DNA from: Neonectria sp. B-13
Taxonomy: Eukaryota > Ascomycota > Sordariomycetes > Hypocreales > Nectriaceae
Direction: 5' to 3'
Assembly: GCA_002682825.1 (NCBI GenBank)
Contig: NOKP01000019.1
Span: 558,001 to 622,000 of the forward strand
DNA length: 64,000 nt
Position numbers and translations under genes: made by a program. Each line of letters opens with the position of its first letter. The stretch's first letter is position 1. The notes under the pieces are model-generated. The model had not been told where the DNA came from. It made no database searches and was given only the letters and a program-made list of their open reading frames with translations. Positions 46,453 to 58,170 of the stretch are shown here, piece after piece.

Positions 46453-48761
46453 TCACTTTGCTACCCAATTGCAAAAGTGATTGTGGTTATGGGGGAACAT
46501 ACAGAATCGTGAAGTACCACTCTTCTTTTGGAAATAATACTCGGTATCCAGGCCGCAGGGCTTATTTGTTGTTTGTCCACCGTTGCGCCCGCCTGCCACG
46601 GTGAGCTCGGAATAGTTAAGGACGCCAGTGCTGTTCTGTAGCAGCGGAGACGGATCTTTAGCCCCTGGCTCGAGGGTGTAGAACGGCATAACCATTATGT
46701 ACTCCTCCGGTCTCGTCGCGATGTCCGGACAATTAACATTGACGCCATACATTGCAAGACGCTCATACCATGTTCCACCCGTAGTTGATCTCTGGTACAG
46801 GACCTGAAATGAGGGATCCTGGGTAACATCGGGAAGGTCAGGAATTGGCTGACGGCAACCAGCTGGCGGAGTTGTATCTGGGAGATCTGGTAATTTGCCT
46901 CCGCAGCCATCGCTGGGCTGTGTTTTGGTCACGGTCAGCTCGGAACTAAGGGGACTCAATAGGGATGCAGCAAGAACAAGAATGCTTACCGCACCATCGC
47001 TCTGTAGCAGAACCTCGGTATCGCACGCGCGGATGTCTTCCTTCAAGACCGTCGTGATTGTAATCATTTCTAGGAGAAGTCGTCAGATACCTGTTTACTG
47101 AATATAGTTGGGAGAAGGGTGGTTGTCTTCTGGACGACTTACGTGTGTTTGGTGCGACAAGGAATGTGACATGCCTCTCGTCCTGTTCGATGATACTTGG
47201 GGGAGTCGATTGATCGTCTGCGTAGACACTGAACCCGCTCATGATCCCTTGGAGATCCGAGAATCTCCATTGAGTGTCCGAGTCAAACAGCTCTGGATGC
47301 TCACTTTGCTTTAGGATGACGTACCCAGTGTTCGCTAGCTTGTCGATATTATACTGCCAAACAGTTGACGCATTACGAAAGGAGCTATCCGGGCAGCTGT
47401 CATCATCATTCAGCACGTTGGTAATTGTATCTTGATCTAGGAGCCATTGCAAGGTCGGACTCTGCTCGATCCGAGCCCAGGGAAGGTCTTTGCAGGGACA
47501 TTCCAGGTACTCTTCCTGCAATACGATAAGAAAAGAATCGGTAATAGTTTGGACTTTCTCATTTTGGGACTAACCGTGGTGCAAGTCACGCGGTTGGTGC
47601 CCTTGCATACTGGATCAACGCATACTGGCGCATACTGAAATTCTGGACAATCATTGTTTTGCTGACAAGGGCAACCTGCCAAGGGATCCTAGGAGAAAGG
47701 ATTAGTCAAAAGGTATCCAGATTCTACAGTCAGTCCATGCTACTCACTTTGCTGCAGACTTTGCCGTTCTTACTATCGCAAGCTTTGTCCTTGCAAGATA
47801 GTTCCTCATCTATATACAGAGGGCAAGATGTTTCACAAGGACCTGCAAGTTCGAGTCAGATTAATCCAGAACATTTGTGACAATAGTCTCGGGGGCCGCA
47901 TACATCTATAGAGTGCGCCGGTGCAGAACCCTGTATTTCCGCCTCCACACTCGGAGCAACGCGGAATAGTGAGGGGACAACGATCGTTTGGCTGCGAGGA
48001 GGTGTCGATTGGAATCTTGCCGGACAGCGGGACCCTGGCATCATCCCTTAAGCTGCCTATGGAATTATCGACCATCATAAATGCCATTTTTGGCACCGTA
48101 AGCTCATTTCCCTCAAACGCCTGTGGGACGGGTATGCCAAGATCATAAAACAGGCTCACAATTTCCTTTTGTAGCTGCTGCACCACCCAATCAAAGAGCG
48201 GCCCTTTCAAGTTGCTTTCAGGGTAAGAACAGAAGAACTCATCTCTCTTCGTCGTTTTGACAGAGACATTCTTCGCCATGTTGAGAGATACACCGGGAGT
48301 GCCGCACAGAGTCCCCGCGATGTCTTCGATATGATCCCTGAGAGCGGGCGCGATCAAGTAGTTGAGATCTCCAGACGACCCTGTGTACAGCACCACGGAA
48401 GCTGGAGTCGTTTTGGTTCCTACTTGACCGTTTGATGTCGTGGTCACAGTGACTGTAGAAACCGCATTGGTATCCTACGCAGGTGGTCAATGGCCGACGT
48501 TCGTTGTCAGATCTGGTGACACTCGTTGCTCGTGCTTACCTGCGGCACCCATGCCGTTCTGGTGCCACTGACACTGAGAAAGGCTGTGTTTGGGTCCGGT
48601 GCATAATCCCGAAGATCAGTAGAAACGGATTGATCCGCTTGCCTTGGCCTTAGCCCTGGGCTCCTCTCATAACCATGATCCTCCGCGACCACTGCGGCCG
48701 CAGCAGCAGGGACTTTACGAAGCATGAGGCATAGCCCGACAAGATTGGCGACTGCTTTCAT
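46453..48761 (-). CDS. Cysteine-rich secreted protein of unknown function
   Basis: Seven exons, 48761-48540, 48474-47904, 47842-47748, 47688-47575, 47515-47143, 47069-46990 and 46917-46453, keep frame throughout and give 639 residues. A signal peptide is likely (MKAVANLVGLCLMLRKVPAAAA), followed by a RPRQ possible Kex2-type site. A first globular part (SVVLYTGSSGDLNYLIAPAL, then TLCGTPGVSLNMAKNV) precedes a dense Cys module across exons 2-5: CSECGGGNTGFC, CETSCPLY, CKDKAC, CPCQQNNDC, PVCVDPVC and CPCKD. The last ~240 residues are less Cys-rich with CGGKLPDLPD and a C-terminal CMFPHNHNHFC. I do not recognise the family. The Cys module suggests disulphide-rich repeats; extracellular or wall location is inferred. 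Confidence 0.75.
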
Positions 48762-49755
48762 TGTGAGGAAGAATGAATGGCAAGCGATAATGCAGAAGCA
48801 AAAATGGAAGAGAAGAAGTAGGGCATAGGCAGAGGTTGAAAACAGGCGTCTAGGTGCAAATGTAAGCTCTCTCGTTACCTGTCTCGCGGACTGACATCTG
48901 ACATTTGCGGATGCAGCAAATCTTAAGTGTCAGCGAATCTACTACGTCCGCGAGGAGGCTGGACTAGCTACACGGAGAGGTTATGCGATATTGGCAGTCG
49001 TATCGTATTACAGTAAGCTTATTTACGCGAAACAAGGTAGCCAGATATACTTAGCCCATCGTCTGACGGATGCGACCCTGCCATCGATCAAGTACTATAC
49101 GGTTAAACAAAAAGTAAAAAAGGGGCCGGCCCATGTGGTCCGTAGGCAGTACGCAACTTCTTGAACACCCGCAATTGTTGGTGGCAGCGCTAGATTCTAG
49201 TACCAGCGCTCGGGGCAGGTTTAGCCACAGTACCTACTCAAATCGGATGATGCTTACAAGGGGTCGGTGGCCGCTTATTCGTATCGTACATGGGCCCTGG
49301 TTTTTTTAACTCATGATAATTGGCAGCCTTAAGGTATTTATGGAACGTACCTGATGGCCGCTTATTCATACATGGGCCCTGTATTTTTAACTCATGGTAA
49401 TTGGCAGCCTTAAGGTATTTATGGAACCTACCTGGTGGCCGCTTATTCGTACATGGGCTCTATTTTCTAAGACATGATAATTGGCAATGCTCTCGTATTT
49501 ATGGAACCTGCCTTACACGACTTCTGCATTAGTGTTGTCAGTATTCGACAAGAAGAGTGTTGACCTGAGATGGAAGTAGACTGTTTGGGGTTCTGTTGAG
49601 CTGTATCGATATAATCCAGACAACCGCTCTTGTGACTGTGGATCTGTCCATTTCACCTTATCCCTTCCCTTCTCTTTCATCTTCACGTTAATACCTACGA
49701 ATTTGGTCCCCTGCCTTCAAGGCGAGACTGTCGCCTATCGAATCATATCGTCAAC
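48762..49755. other. Divergent region between two secreted-protein genes, with repeats
   Basis: About 1 kb between head-to-head genes. It holds the 84-bp tandem repeat array (separate entry) and the promoters of both genes. No coding frame is supported. Confidence 0.5.
49266..49514. repeat. Three tandem copies of a ~84-bp repeat
   Basis: Copies start at 49266, 49353 and 49434 (spacings 87 and 81 bp). Each has the order ggccgcttattc, catgggc(c/t)ct, a T-rich run, catg(a/g)taattggca and gtatttatggaac. Copies 1 and 2 are most alike; copy 3 is more diverged. The array lies 240-490 bp before the peptidase ATG. Confidence 0.85.
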
Positions 49756-51307
49756 ATGTTCACTTCATGCCGTCTTCCGCTAATGGAAATTGCCATTGTG
49801 CTTTTGCTCAGCATAAGCCAGGGATACTGTTGGATGCTTCATCCATCTTGCACAGATGATCGTCAGTAGCGACCCTGCAACACCCTTCACACTTAAAGAA
49901 TCCCTAATTGACTTATAGATGGTATTCATTTTTAGCGAATTTACGTGTTATCATGGAAGATGGTTTCCGGAGTGCATTCGCTATGGCCCAGCAAGCTGGT
50001 GATCAGCTCGCCCCAACAAATGGAGCTACATTGAATCCCAACGTTAGAGATCTGGGCCAGTATCTCTTCGGCACTGCTAATACCAACCTGGCTGCAGTCT
50101 TCCTGCGCAGGGTGGCGAGCGATTTTGGCGATCAAGAATCATATTCTACCGGCCGTGACTTTGCCAACGTGGTGTGTTTTGTACTAACTGTCGTCAACGC
50201 AAGGCCAATAAGCTGACTTGTGGTGTTTATCTAGTTAATCTTCTGTGGCGTGGATCATTTCAAAACACATTATAGGGAGATAAAATATGATGACGGAAGT
50301 TCAAAAAAGGTTGAGCAAAAAGATAGCTGGTTCGACTTTGGTGAGAAACGCGCTCCTGCAAAACCATGGCCGGCCACTGACGAAAAGGCAAAGAACACCT
50401 CATCACATTACCCAAATCCGACTTGGCTGTTTGCAATGGCCCTGCAGCAAATGCCGCTGCGTTTACCGTCAATATACATGTACGCTACGGTGGATTTAAT
50501 GTCCAAGCTGAACCCTCAATTGCTGATGCGTGCTAACTAAGTGCAGGGGACCCCTCGGTCTTACATCCAATTGTGCCCTTGGTACCTTCACATGATAAAG
50601 GCTTCACCTTACCCTAGTTTCTGGGCATTCAAGGGATGGCATATGTTCTTGAACGGGGCCAGAGCCACCGTGCAGCGCCTGCTGGGGAAGAACACGCCGA
50701 TAGACCTTGCTGCACGGTTGGACCACCTTCTCATCCACGAAGTGGGTGCCAAACTCATGGAGTCCGATTTGAGTTGACCGTAGCTAATATCCAACGTCTA
50801 GTTGACACACACCAAGACAGTGATACCCCCATGCTCGGATAACCTGGGGCATATATGTGGGCTGGATCAGATGCCAAAAAGCATTGATGATCGTGGTGGC
50901 GGAGGTTCGCTCGACATACCCGAAGGTTCCGGGCCATTGAGCAAGTTCAAGGCCTACTTCTGGTCCAACTGCGTGCGAAAGGCTAATAATGTTGGCTATA
51001 ATAACGGTGTTTACAACGCAGGTATGACAAACATTGCTCCTTGGATCAAGTGGCCGTGACAACTTTCAATGCTAACAATAAGTCATCTGGACAGACAGTC
51101 TGGCCTATGCAGCACTCGGTAAGTGAACCGCAACCTCTAACCTCCCATGCACATTGACCCGCGATGAACATCTTCTATTGCTAACGTACTGTTCCAGGCG
51201 TGCAAATGATTAACCAAAATCTCCGCGTCGAAAGATCCGGCAAATTAACGGCAATTGCGTCTCTTGGCGCGCGAATTCGACGATTTTGGGGGCTCGATAA
51301 GGTTTAA
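49756..51307 (+). CDS. Secreted M35-like (aspzincin) metallopeptidase
   Basis: Seven exons: 49756-49865, 49919-50171, 50235-50489, 50547-50741, 50802-51021, 51083-51118 and 51198-51307, 392 residues. It starts MFTSCRLPLMEIAIVLLLSI, a signal peptide. Family-like segments are VRDLGQYLFG, IQLCPWYL and, at the join of exons 4 and 5, LLIHE plus LTHT, which together form the zinc motif H-E-x-x-H. Without that 60-bp intron (GTGGGT...TCTAG) the frame reads HEVGA and stops soon after. Downstream are AYFWSNC and TDSLAYAALG, as at the C-terminus of deuterolysin/lysine-specific peptidases. The donor of intron 1 (GTAGCG) is the weakest join. Such enzymes cut extracellular or host proteins; substrate unknown. 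Confidence 0.75.
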
Positions 51308-52335
51308 TTGTCTGTTGGCATTTGTGATTCATTGATCGGGAGAAGTCAACCGTGCCATGGCTGCAGTCTTTTCTTTCGTTTTCTTCTATCTGCGCATTTG
51401 CACTTGCCGAAGTTGGTCATAGACACGAGGCGGTATTTGGTGATATTCAAGTTGGATTTGTAAAATGAATAACAAATACTGCGCCATGACAGGCTACTGC
51501 ATTTGTATTCTCCAGTTTCACTTTTAGTCGTCTTTTTGGCAACTAAAGTCCGGCTATCTGTGACTGACCTCGGCCAACGCACAAATTAGGCGCTCATTAG
51601 TCCGATGATAATGGCTTGTCTGTCGACATAAAACTCCTGCTTTTGACATCCTAGGTCTGTATAGCAACTATTCTACGTAAGCACCGAACCAATGCAGGTT
51701 GCTGGAACGATTGACAGTGCACCATAAACCCTTTGGCGTTTCAGCTGAGACCGGAGACGGATGGATGAATACAAGTTAGGTAGATGCATGGTAGAGGTTC
51801 AGATCCATTAGAATAGTTGCAGTTATTGATCGCGTCCAGTCACGGGCAAAACAAGTAAAATTACTCACCAGACAGAGTAGAATGTTATTCTATTGTTCTC
51901 GTTGTGAACATGATATTTCCATCCTTCAGACAGCAGCCGCCCCACTTCATTGATAGAGACATCACAGCTGACTCGAAATCTTCACTTGACCAGCAGCTAT
52001 TAGCGCTGTAACATAGAGAGGCTCATGCCAACAGTTGAGAGGATTTACCACCCCTTACATACCTGGCTAGGAATAGTATAGGCTTCAGCCTGCAGCTCCA
52101 CCATCATGCCCTTGAGGCCCAATGCTCCAGAGCCCATAGACATACAAATACGCCGGTGGTTAGGATATTTTCCCATCCACATAGCCATCATGAGGAGGTC
52201 GTATCGTTAATCGTGCAGAAAGCTGATAATTTTGAATGCAGAATCCAAGCTATCACCGACACCTGCGGACTTCATTGCGACGTCGCAACAATCAAAGCAA
52301 GACTCGATTTAAGTCTCCAGAGATGACACGACTGA
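51308..52335. other. Intergenic region, 1 kb
   Basis: Downstream of the peptidase and of the LysM relic (convergent). Only short frames on both strands; no repeat, RNA gene or domain fragment was recognised. Confidence 0.45.
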
Positions 52336-53275
52336 TTAGCCCGTCTTTAGATCGACGCTTGCCTGACCCGCGTTGAGAACTAGTTGGGCATTGGGAGGGA
52401 GCTCAACGGCGTTGGAGAACCCAGCAGCTCTGCAGGCTTTTCCCGAGGGTTACACGTACACATCGGCCTTGAGCCCGGTTCAGTCATTATTGATGGCCAG
52501 GCTACAGTCATAGAGGTCTGAGAGCGTGATTTTGTTGCCATTGGCAATATTGTAGCAGGCATAATCCGATTTGACAAAGCAGAAATCGTCGCAGTTGGAG
52601 ACCATATCTGACTTCAAGAGCTGGGCCCGTAGCCGTGGCATGGACGAGGCACCGCTGCGCTCAGGTTGAGAAGGACATTCTCAACTTCCTGTTTCAAGGC
52701 TGTGATTATCTCCCGCACATCAGCGCCTGCTGGGTCAAGAGATGGGACTGGTTCGAGTACTATCCTGGTGTGGCGGACTCGAGAGCAACGCTGTAAGACA
52801 CGCTCGCAGAAACTGTGCAGGGGTAGTTGTAGGAGTGAGAGTGATTAGAGGCATTGGAAGGGTTCCAGAGGATATATTCCTGTTTATCGCAGTCAGTGCT
52901 AGGTTAAGGTTGAGAAGACGACGAGTGGGCAACATGTGCATGCTTATATCTTGGGTAACAGGTCATTGGCTCAGAAACCTACCTCACCGGTGATGTCGTT
53001 AATCATGGCCATAGACTAGCGATTCACGAGAATGGTGGTTGCCGTGAGGTAAGTCACATACAAGTACTTGGGATGCGGACGAACGAGTTAGAAGCTGCGT
53101 TGAGCCGACTCGATGAGAATCTCCAGCGTCGCAAGGGGAGCTGTGAAACTTACGTGTTACAATCTTCACACGTCTTGTTGGCAATGGGACTGACTGGGTT
53201 GGTGCTGACGTAGCCTTCGAGAGGATTATACTCCACGAGCACCGGCGTGGTCGGCATCTGGACAAGCTCCTTGGT
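52336..53275 (-). pseudogene. Relic of a multi-LysM secreted protein
   Basis: Minus-strand fragments in family order: VQMPTTPVLVEYNPLEGYV and NKTCEDCN (from ~53270), a LysM-like end piece CDKQEYILWNPSNASN then YPCTVSASVSYSVALESATP followed by a stop (~52770), and a near-complete LysM, NCDDFCFVKSDYACYNIANG, NKITLSDLYD. In the last domain the expected Cys codons near its end are stops: AINND-TGA-TGLKADVYV-TAA. Reading then continues in frame to a final TAA at 52336. LysM proteins bind chitin and, when secreted, protect fungi from host or mycoparasite recognition. Several nonsense changes make this copy dead. Confidence 0.7.
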
Positions 53276-53982
53276 GAGAATTATTAACAGGTACCCCAGG
53301 TAGGAATAGATGTATCTAGCGGGCTAGACGCAGTTTTAGTGGCCTAAATAGACGTTTGTGTAGTTCTCCCTGATGATAGGGTCTAAGAAGATGCTTTTTG
53401 TGAGGTGATGCGAGTTTTCCGGGCAGAAGGCGAAAGAATGAGGTGGGAATTTTACAACCCCCTGAGCGTGATACCGTATTTAACTGTGAGACTGCCTCAT
53501 GACGTTGAGGTAAGTATCACCAACTTAAACAGAGTAGGGCTCGCAGTCCTGGAAATCATCAGCCCGTTTTCAAGCAAGGGAAGTTGAAGCCAGGGCCGAT
53601 ACAGAAAGCAGAAAGAAACTCAGAAAACCGGGAACCTCACGATGGAAAATAAGATCAATAATAATTAAGAAGGAACCAAGTAAAAACGTGAAAGGATGTG
53701 TGGTGGAGCATATATTAATGAATAAATATCAAGTACTCAATGCGAATGAGTGAAGACTCACCAAGACGAGGAACTATCAAAGGGACCAACAGAAGAACTG
53801 AAGGTTTAGGACCATCAAATGGATGGAAGAGCAGAGCAATAGGACGAAACACTGGCTTCCATGCGGTTATGTATATTTCTGGCCTAACAGTTAAGTGTCC
53901 AACCTGACAGTTGCCACCTCAGTAACTAAAGTCTAGTAACAGCTTAAAAGCGAATATCGACCATTGGTTAGACAATAATTGG
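53276..53982. other. Intergenic region, 0.7 kb
   Basis: Purine-rich sequence (53580-53850 plus strand) between the LysM relic's 5' end and the small secreted protein's 3' end. No gene is supported. Confidence 0.45.
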
Positions 53983-54635
53983 CTAAGGGCACTGGTCAAC
54001 TTGAGTGAGAATAACATTCCAGTCGCTAGAAATATCAAACAGCTGTCCACGAGTGACTGTTTCTCCGTTTTGAGCGGGAGAAGTGCAATAATCAACAATG
54101 CCCTGTGCAAAGTCGGCTACCCAATTGGTTGGAATGAAAATAGGTATGGTTTTCTAAACTGATTCTTAGCTTTTACCCCTATTATGACTGGAGACAATAG
54201 TTTAGGGCAGACTTACATCGTTGCATACTTTGACCGCCGCTCCTGTCCTCTTAATGGTGTCTGAAAGGAACCCAATTGGAGTACACTTTATGATTTCACA
54301 GTTGCCTGGTCCAACATCGAGGCCTATCCAACTTCGATCATCTACCGCGGAAGGGGGGGCAGTCCGAAGCGCAGAAATATCCTCTTGGAAGCCGCTAGTT
54401 TCCTCTTGCACTCCAACAAAGCAGAGAGGTGGCCAGTTCTGAGATATCGTCAGTTCTGATTAAATGTAAAATACAAAAGACTTGGAGTGAAGATCTTGAA
54501 GGAAAGGAGACCCACCGAGGTTCCGTGTTCAGGCAACCATGTAGGTACAGGCGGCCAGGTGTTGGGGTCAGTCCTCGCAGTCGCAGCAGTCGAAAAGACC
54601 GCAGTAGCCATGATGAGGGCAGATAAGAACATCAT
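53983..54635 (-). CDS. Small secreted six-cysteine protein
   Basis: Three exons, 54635-54516, 54438-54217 and 54153-53983, joined by GTGGGT...TCTCAG and GTAAGT...TTTAG introns, give 170 residues. A signal peptide is clear (MMFLSALIMATAVFSTAATA). The mature part holds six Cys: PPLCFVG, GPGNCEIIKCTPIG, VKVCND, VDYCTSP and the penultimate residue in VDQCP. There is no recognised domain. Size, secretion signal and even Cys number are those of fungal effector-like or antimicrobial small secreted proteins. It lies between a dead LysM gene and gene-free DNA. Confidence 0.75.
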
Positions 54636-56466
54636 AGTGACTGGAATACAGTATGAGTGGAGTGTAGTTGGACGAGTCTAGGGTGAAGGTAAAGGTGCTG
54701 TATATCTAGCTCTGGGTAGGCTGGGCTTGGGAGGTTGTTTGAAACTGTGGAAGAGATGGAATCTTGGTTTACTTATAAAAGTCGCAAAAAACATAATTCA
54801 GCGTTAAAAAGAACCTAATTTTAGAGAGTATAGTAAGCGCCTGCATGCTGGCTTCTGAAGAGTAGAGAGTACAGTAAGCATGACACCAGGGAAACCAAAG
54901 TCCCAACGATATTTTAAGCCACTCTAATAATATAATGGCCACATGCGCTGCTGCGGCCACTGCAGGATTACCCTGCCCCAGGCTTTTATAGTGACATAGA
55001 TAGTAACACATTACAAAGTTCCCATCGTCCGCATGGACGCGATACTCCACTCTAGGGCATAGCCACAAGAGGGCACATTGTTTCCGTACTAACAAACCAT
55101 GTCTTGCCCATTCTCAATCAATTATCGACCTTGTTTTAGTGTGCTTACAGTCAGCTAGATTGTCATTGGAGTGACAGCGCTCGACCCATATTTGTAGTAA
55201 CTGTCTCTAGAGACCCATTTCCGCATCATCTATCCGGATATGTCACATCACGCGGTTCTTGCGTCGGCCAATAGCTTGAATCAAGCACCCAGAGGCAACT
55301 CTTCATCCAGTCTCCGCTCACAGGGGCCAGACTCGGCGGTGCAGGACACTTCGATGCCCAGATCCATCAACTAGGGGGCTCTGCATGCACATGCCGTACG
55401 TTTGATTGTCCGAGCTTGGAGGACGTGGGAACAGGAGCAGCGGGAGGCGAGATGAACGACTGTAGATCTAGCTTCGGTTGCAGTACGCGTCAACACTATC
55501 TTCGACAATAGGGAGCTGAGTTTCTCTTCGCTCTTCCCTCTTGAGAGGGCTTCACCGACAAGGTGGAATGGCCCATTGTGACCACAGAAGGAGCTAGTCG
55601 GCCCCTCCATTGGTCTAGATGGTTCGGGCTTCATGTGGCGGGCCGGGGTTGCGAGGCCCATGCAGCATTCAAGTAACATATTCACTAGTCTTACCAGGCC
55701 GTCACAGAAATTGTTGATGTCTCGCCGAAAGATACCATCTCATCTATGATTCGTGTAGAGGTTCAGACCAATGAGTCTCCTTGTGCCGCGAGTTTGCCGG
55801 AAGAGGGGAAAGCGGCTCGAGTCGATGGGCTGTGCATGGTGTGATGGACTAAGAAGTAGACGTATTCTGCAGTTGGGATGGTAATTTAACGGTGTCTAGA
55901 ATCCTTTGTGCATCTTGCGACGTATACAGTAAGTGGCTTGGGATCCTTGAGGCTTCGGGTGGAGACGGCGTGTCTTCCCGGCGCGGTATCGCTGTTCCAA
56001 AAGTAGTCAATGTCCATCTCTTGGATCGGCCGTCCAGCCCTCGAGGACTTCTTTGATTGTTGTCTTCTTCTGAGTCAGCAGCTGCAATTTTTAAAGAAGA
56101 AATCCAAGTCAGAGCACTTACATTCGCCATATTTTGACGGCCCTGCTGTGGAATGGACCTTGTTGAGGGTTGTTCGGTTGTGGCTGAGGAGTCGAAGCCC
56201 GGGGGTGGTCCCGTCTTTGGTGAGGATATAGATAGTCGTAGAAATCCCAGTAGGCAAACCAGAACATGTGCTCTTCCCCAGGCGAGGGCCATTCAATATT
56301 CCATTTCTCCAGGGTACGTACGTATTGATTCGCCTCCTCGACTACTCCTACGTGGACGAGCTACCACTAGCAGAACCCTGGCTGTCCAAGTTGCAATCTT
56401 GCTTTTGCACTCAGCTTGATGAGATCAGTTGTTTATTTCGACGCCAGTAAACACATCAACTACCAC
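54636..56466. other. Gene-poor region, 1.8 kb
   Basis: No gene can be supported with confidence. On the minus strand at 56292-55849 there is a 147-codon frame with a hydrophobic start and, inside it, good splice signals (GTAAGT at ~56119 and TTGCAG 40 bp on) that shift the frame; neither reading gives a known family. A 104-codon Cys-containing minus frame at 55685-55371 also has no clear features. Confidence 0.4.
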
Positions 56467-57226
56467 AATGAAGAGCGCAGTTTTGACGGTCGGAACGAGT
56501 CACATTGAGAACCAAAAGACTTGGTACAACCCCGCAGATCTCTTCCATTATACCACGCAGGACCAGGTTAGTACCTTGCCAGTATTACATTAATACGTAC
56601 CTTTCCCGATCCAGCCAATCCCAGGCTGCTATCTAGTCTATCAATCCTCTACCCGTCTCTTTTCCAAGCCTAACTAATCATTTCTTTGCAAGATTTTCAT
56701 TTTTCTTCACCGTGCTTCGCATATAAAACAGACCTGGATTGAAAAGAAGGATAGCCTGGCAGAATTGGGCTAAATGATTGTTTTTCTATAGGCGCTCAAA
56801 AGAACCGCTATTCCATCTTCAATGTTTCTATATTAGGTTTCTTCAAACTGACACTAGCAGTCGTCCGAATGGTACATATTTCAAGGACGGGAACGCTCGA
56901 CCAATGCAGAAATCAAGGAGCACGAGAACAGTGTGGTTGAAAGGCCCGGTCCGTGGCCCACCGTGTTCCATTGCACCTGATACGCTTCTACTCCAGGCAA
57001 AAAGGTCCAGGCTGATGTGTCATTCGACTTTGCCCTTGGAGTCTCCTTCGCTGGTATGGGCCACACCAAGAAACTGTAGGTGCGGAATGGAGAAACACGG
57101 TTATCGAGGCTCGTGAAAATTTGCTGGTTAATAAAGGGCTCCTGACGAAAGGAGAGGTCCGGCCTGAAACCGGCAATCCTGGGGGCAACTACGCCGAAGC
57201 TTATGCATTCATCATGATGTTTCAGT
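56467..57226 (+). pseudogene. Broken gene of unrecognised family
   Basis: An apparent first exon starts MKSAVLTVGTSHIENQKTWY and NPADLFHYTTQDQ, ending at a GTTAGT donor (56569). About 300 bp later coding-like sequence returns: TNAEIKEHENSVVERPGPW, then after a TGA, KKVQADVSFDFALGVSFAGM, then after a TAG and a frame change, EWRNTVIEARENLLVNKGLL and NPGGNYAEAYAFIMMFQ with a final stop. At least two stops and one frameshift separate the pieces. The C-terminal GGNYAEAYAF motif looks conserved, but I cannot name the family. Confidence 0.45.
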
Positions 57227-58170
57227 AAGCCATGACAGCAAAATCAGTAAAGCATAGGAGGGAACAATGCTGACTTGCCTCCTAAAGCGATAAAATTACG
57301 GCTGAAAGCCTGAATTGGCTGGCACTTCTTGGCTGATGGCTCAATTCAGAGAGATCTGACGAGAAGGGCAAGGCTCCTTGTTGTGATTATATGTTAGTCA
57401 ATCCCTGCCCTAACTGCGAATGTACCTTAACAAAAGATTTGGGCTTAGCTCAGGGTAGGTTTAGAATTCAGCGAAAGTGTTAGGAATGAAGGCGAATGCC
57501 ACGGGGCCGCAGGTAGTCTATAGTAAACTAGGAGATGGGGAAGGACAGGTATGCAAACAAATTTACCACATGGTCCCCTGACTAATTACGTGGTATCACA
57601 TTATACTGTATTTAATGCTTCAAACTTGCTGTATCATGCATATAATAAACTTAACGATGAGATGGAGTACTGTGAAATGGGATTATTCCATGTTTGAGAT
57701 GCCATTGTCTATACTTGTCTTTAGGCAAATAAAGCGCCAAGTGCATCCCTCTAAATTCCTATCTTCCACTCCCGCGCCCCGGACTTGGCGTGGTTCAAAC
57801 TGGGCAATCCTCCGCCTCCCTGAGACAATTCTCGCGTCCTTTGAGGCTGAGACAGTCAATGCCGGACAACTTTACATTTAAATTAGAACATTCCGGACGT
57901 ACAACATTCCGTATAATTGTTATTAATAGGCTAATCACCACAAGCAAGCGGATGGTAGTCATTCCAGCACCCCCCAGTAGAAATATGCTGAACCCCATGA
58001 GACCGCCTTCTTATTGTTTCTCTATATATATGCTGGGGGTAAGTTCAATGAGAAGTTAAATGAGAGCGTGACCAAGAAATCCAAAATAAGATCCCTTCTT
58101 GCACATCAATCAATCGTCTCCATCTCAGTTCACACTACGTGCTTCAACTTGTAACCTTAATTCCTTGAAA
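57227..58170. other. AT-rich upstream region of the large gene
   Basis: About 940 bp, AT-rich, without a supported gene. It contains the promoter of the following gene; a TATATATAT tract lies at ~58023-58031, ~140 bp before its start. Confidence 0.45.

Noticed and set aside
50541..50777. Peptidase exon ending in HEVGAKLMESDLS
   Set aside because: Reading through the GTGGGT site destroys the zinc motif and stops; splicing to 50802 gives HELTH and an intact downstream frame.
55849..56292. 147-codon minus-strand gene with a hydrophobic start
   Set aside because: Good splice signals inside it point to a different frame, neither reading resembles a known family, and composition is weakly protein-like; left as unresolved.
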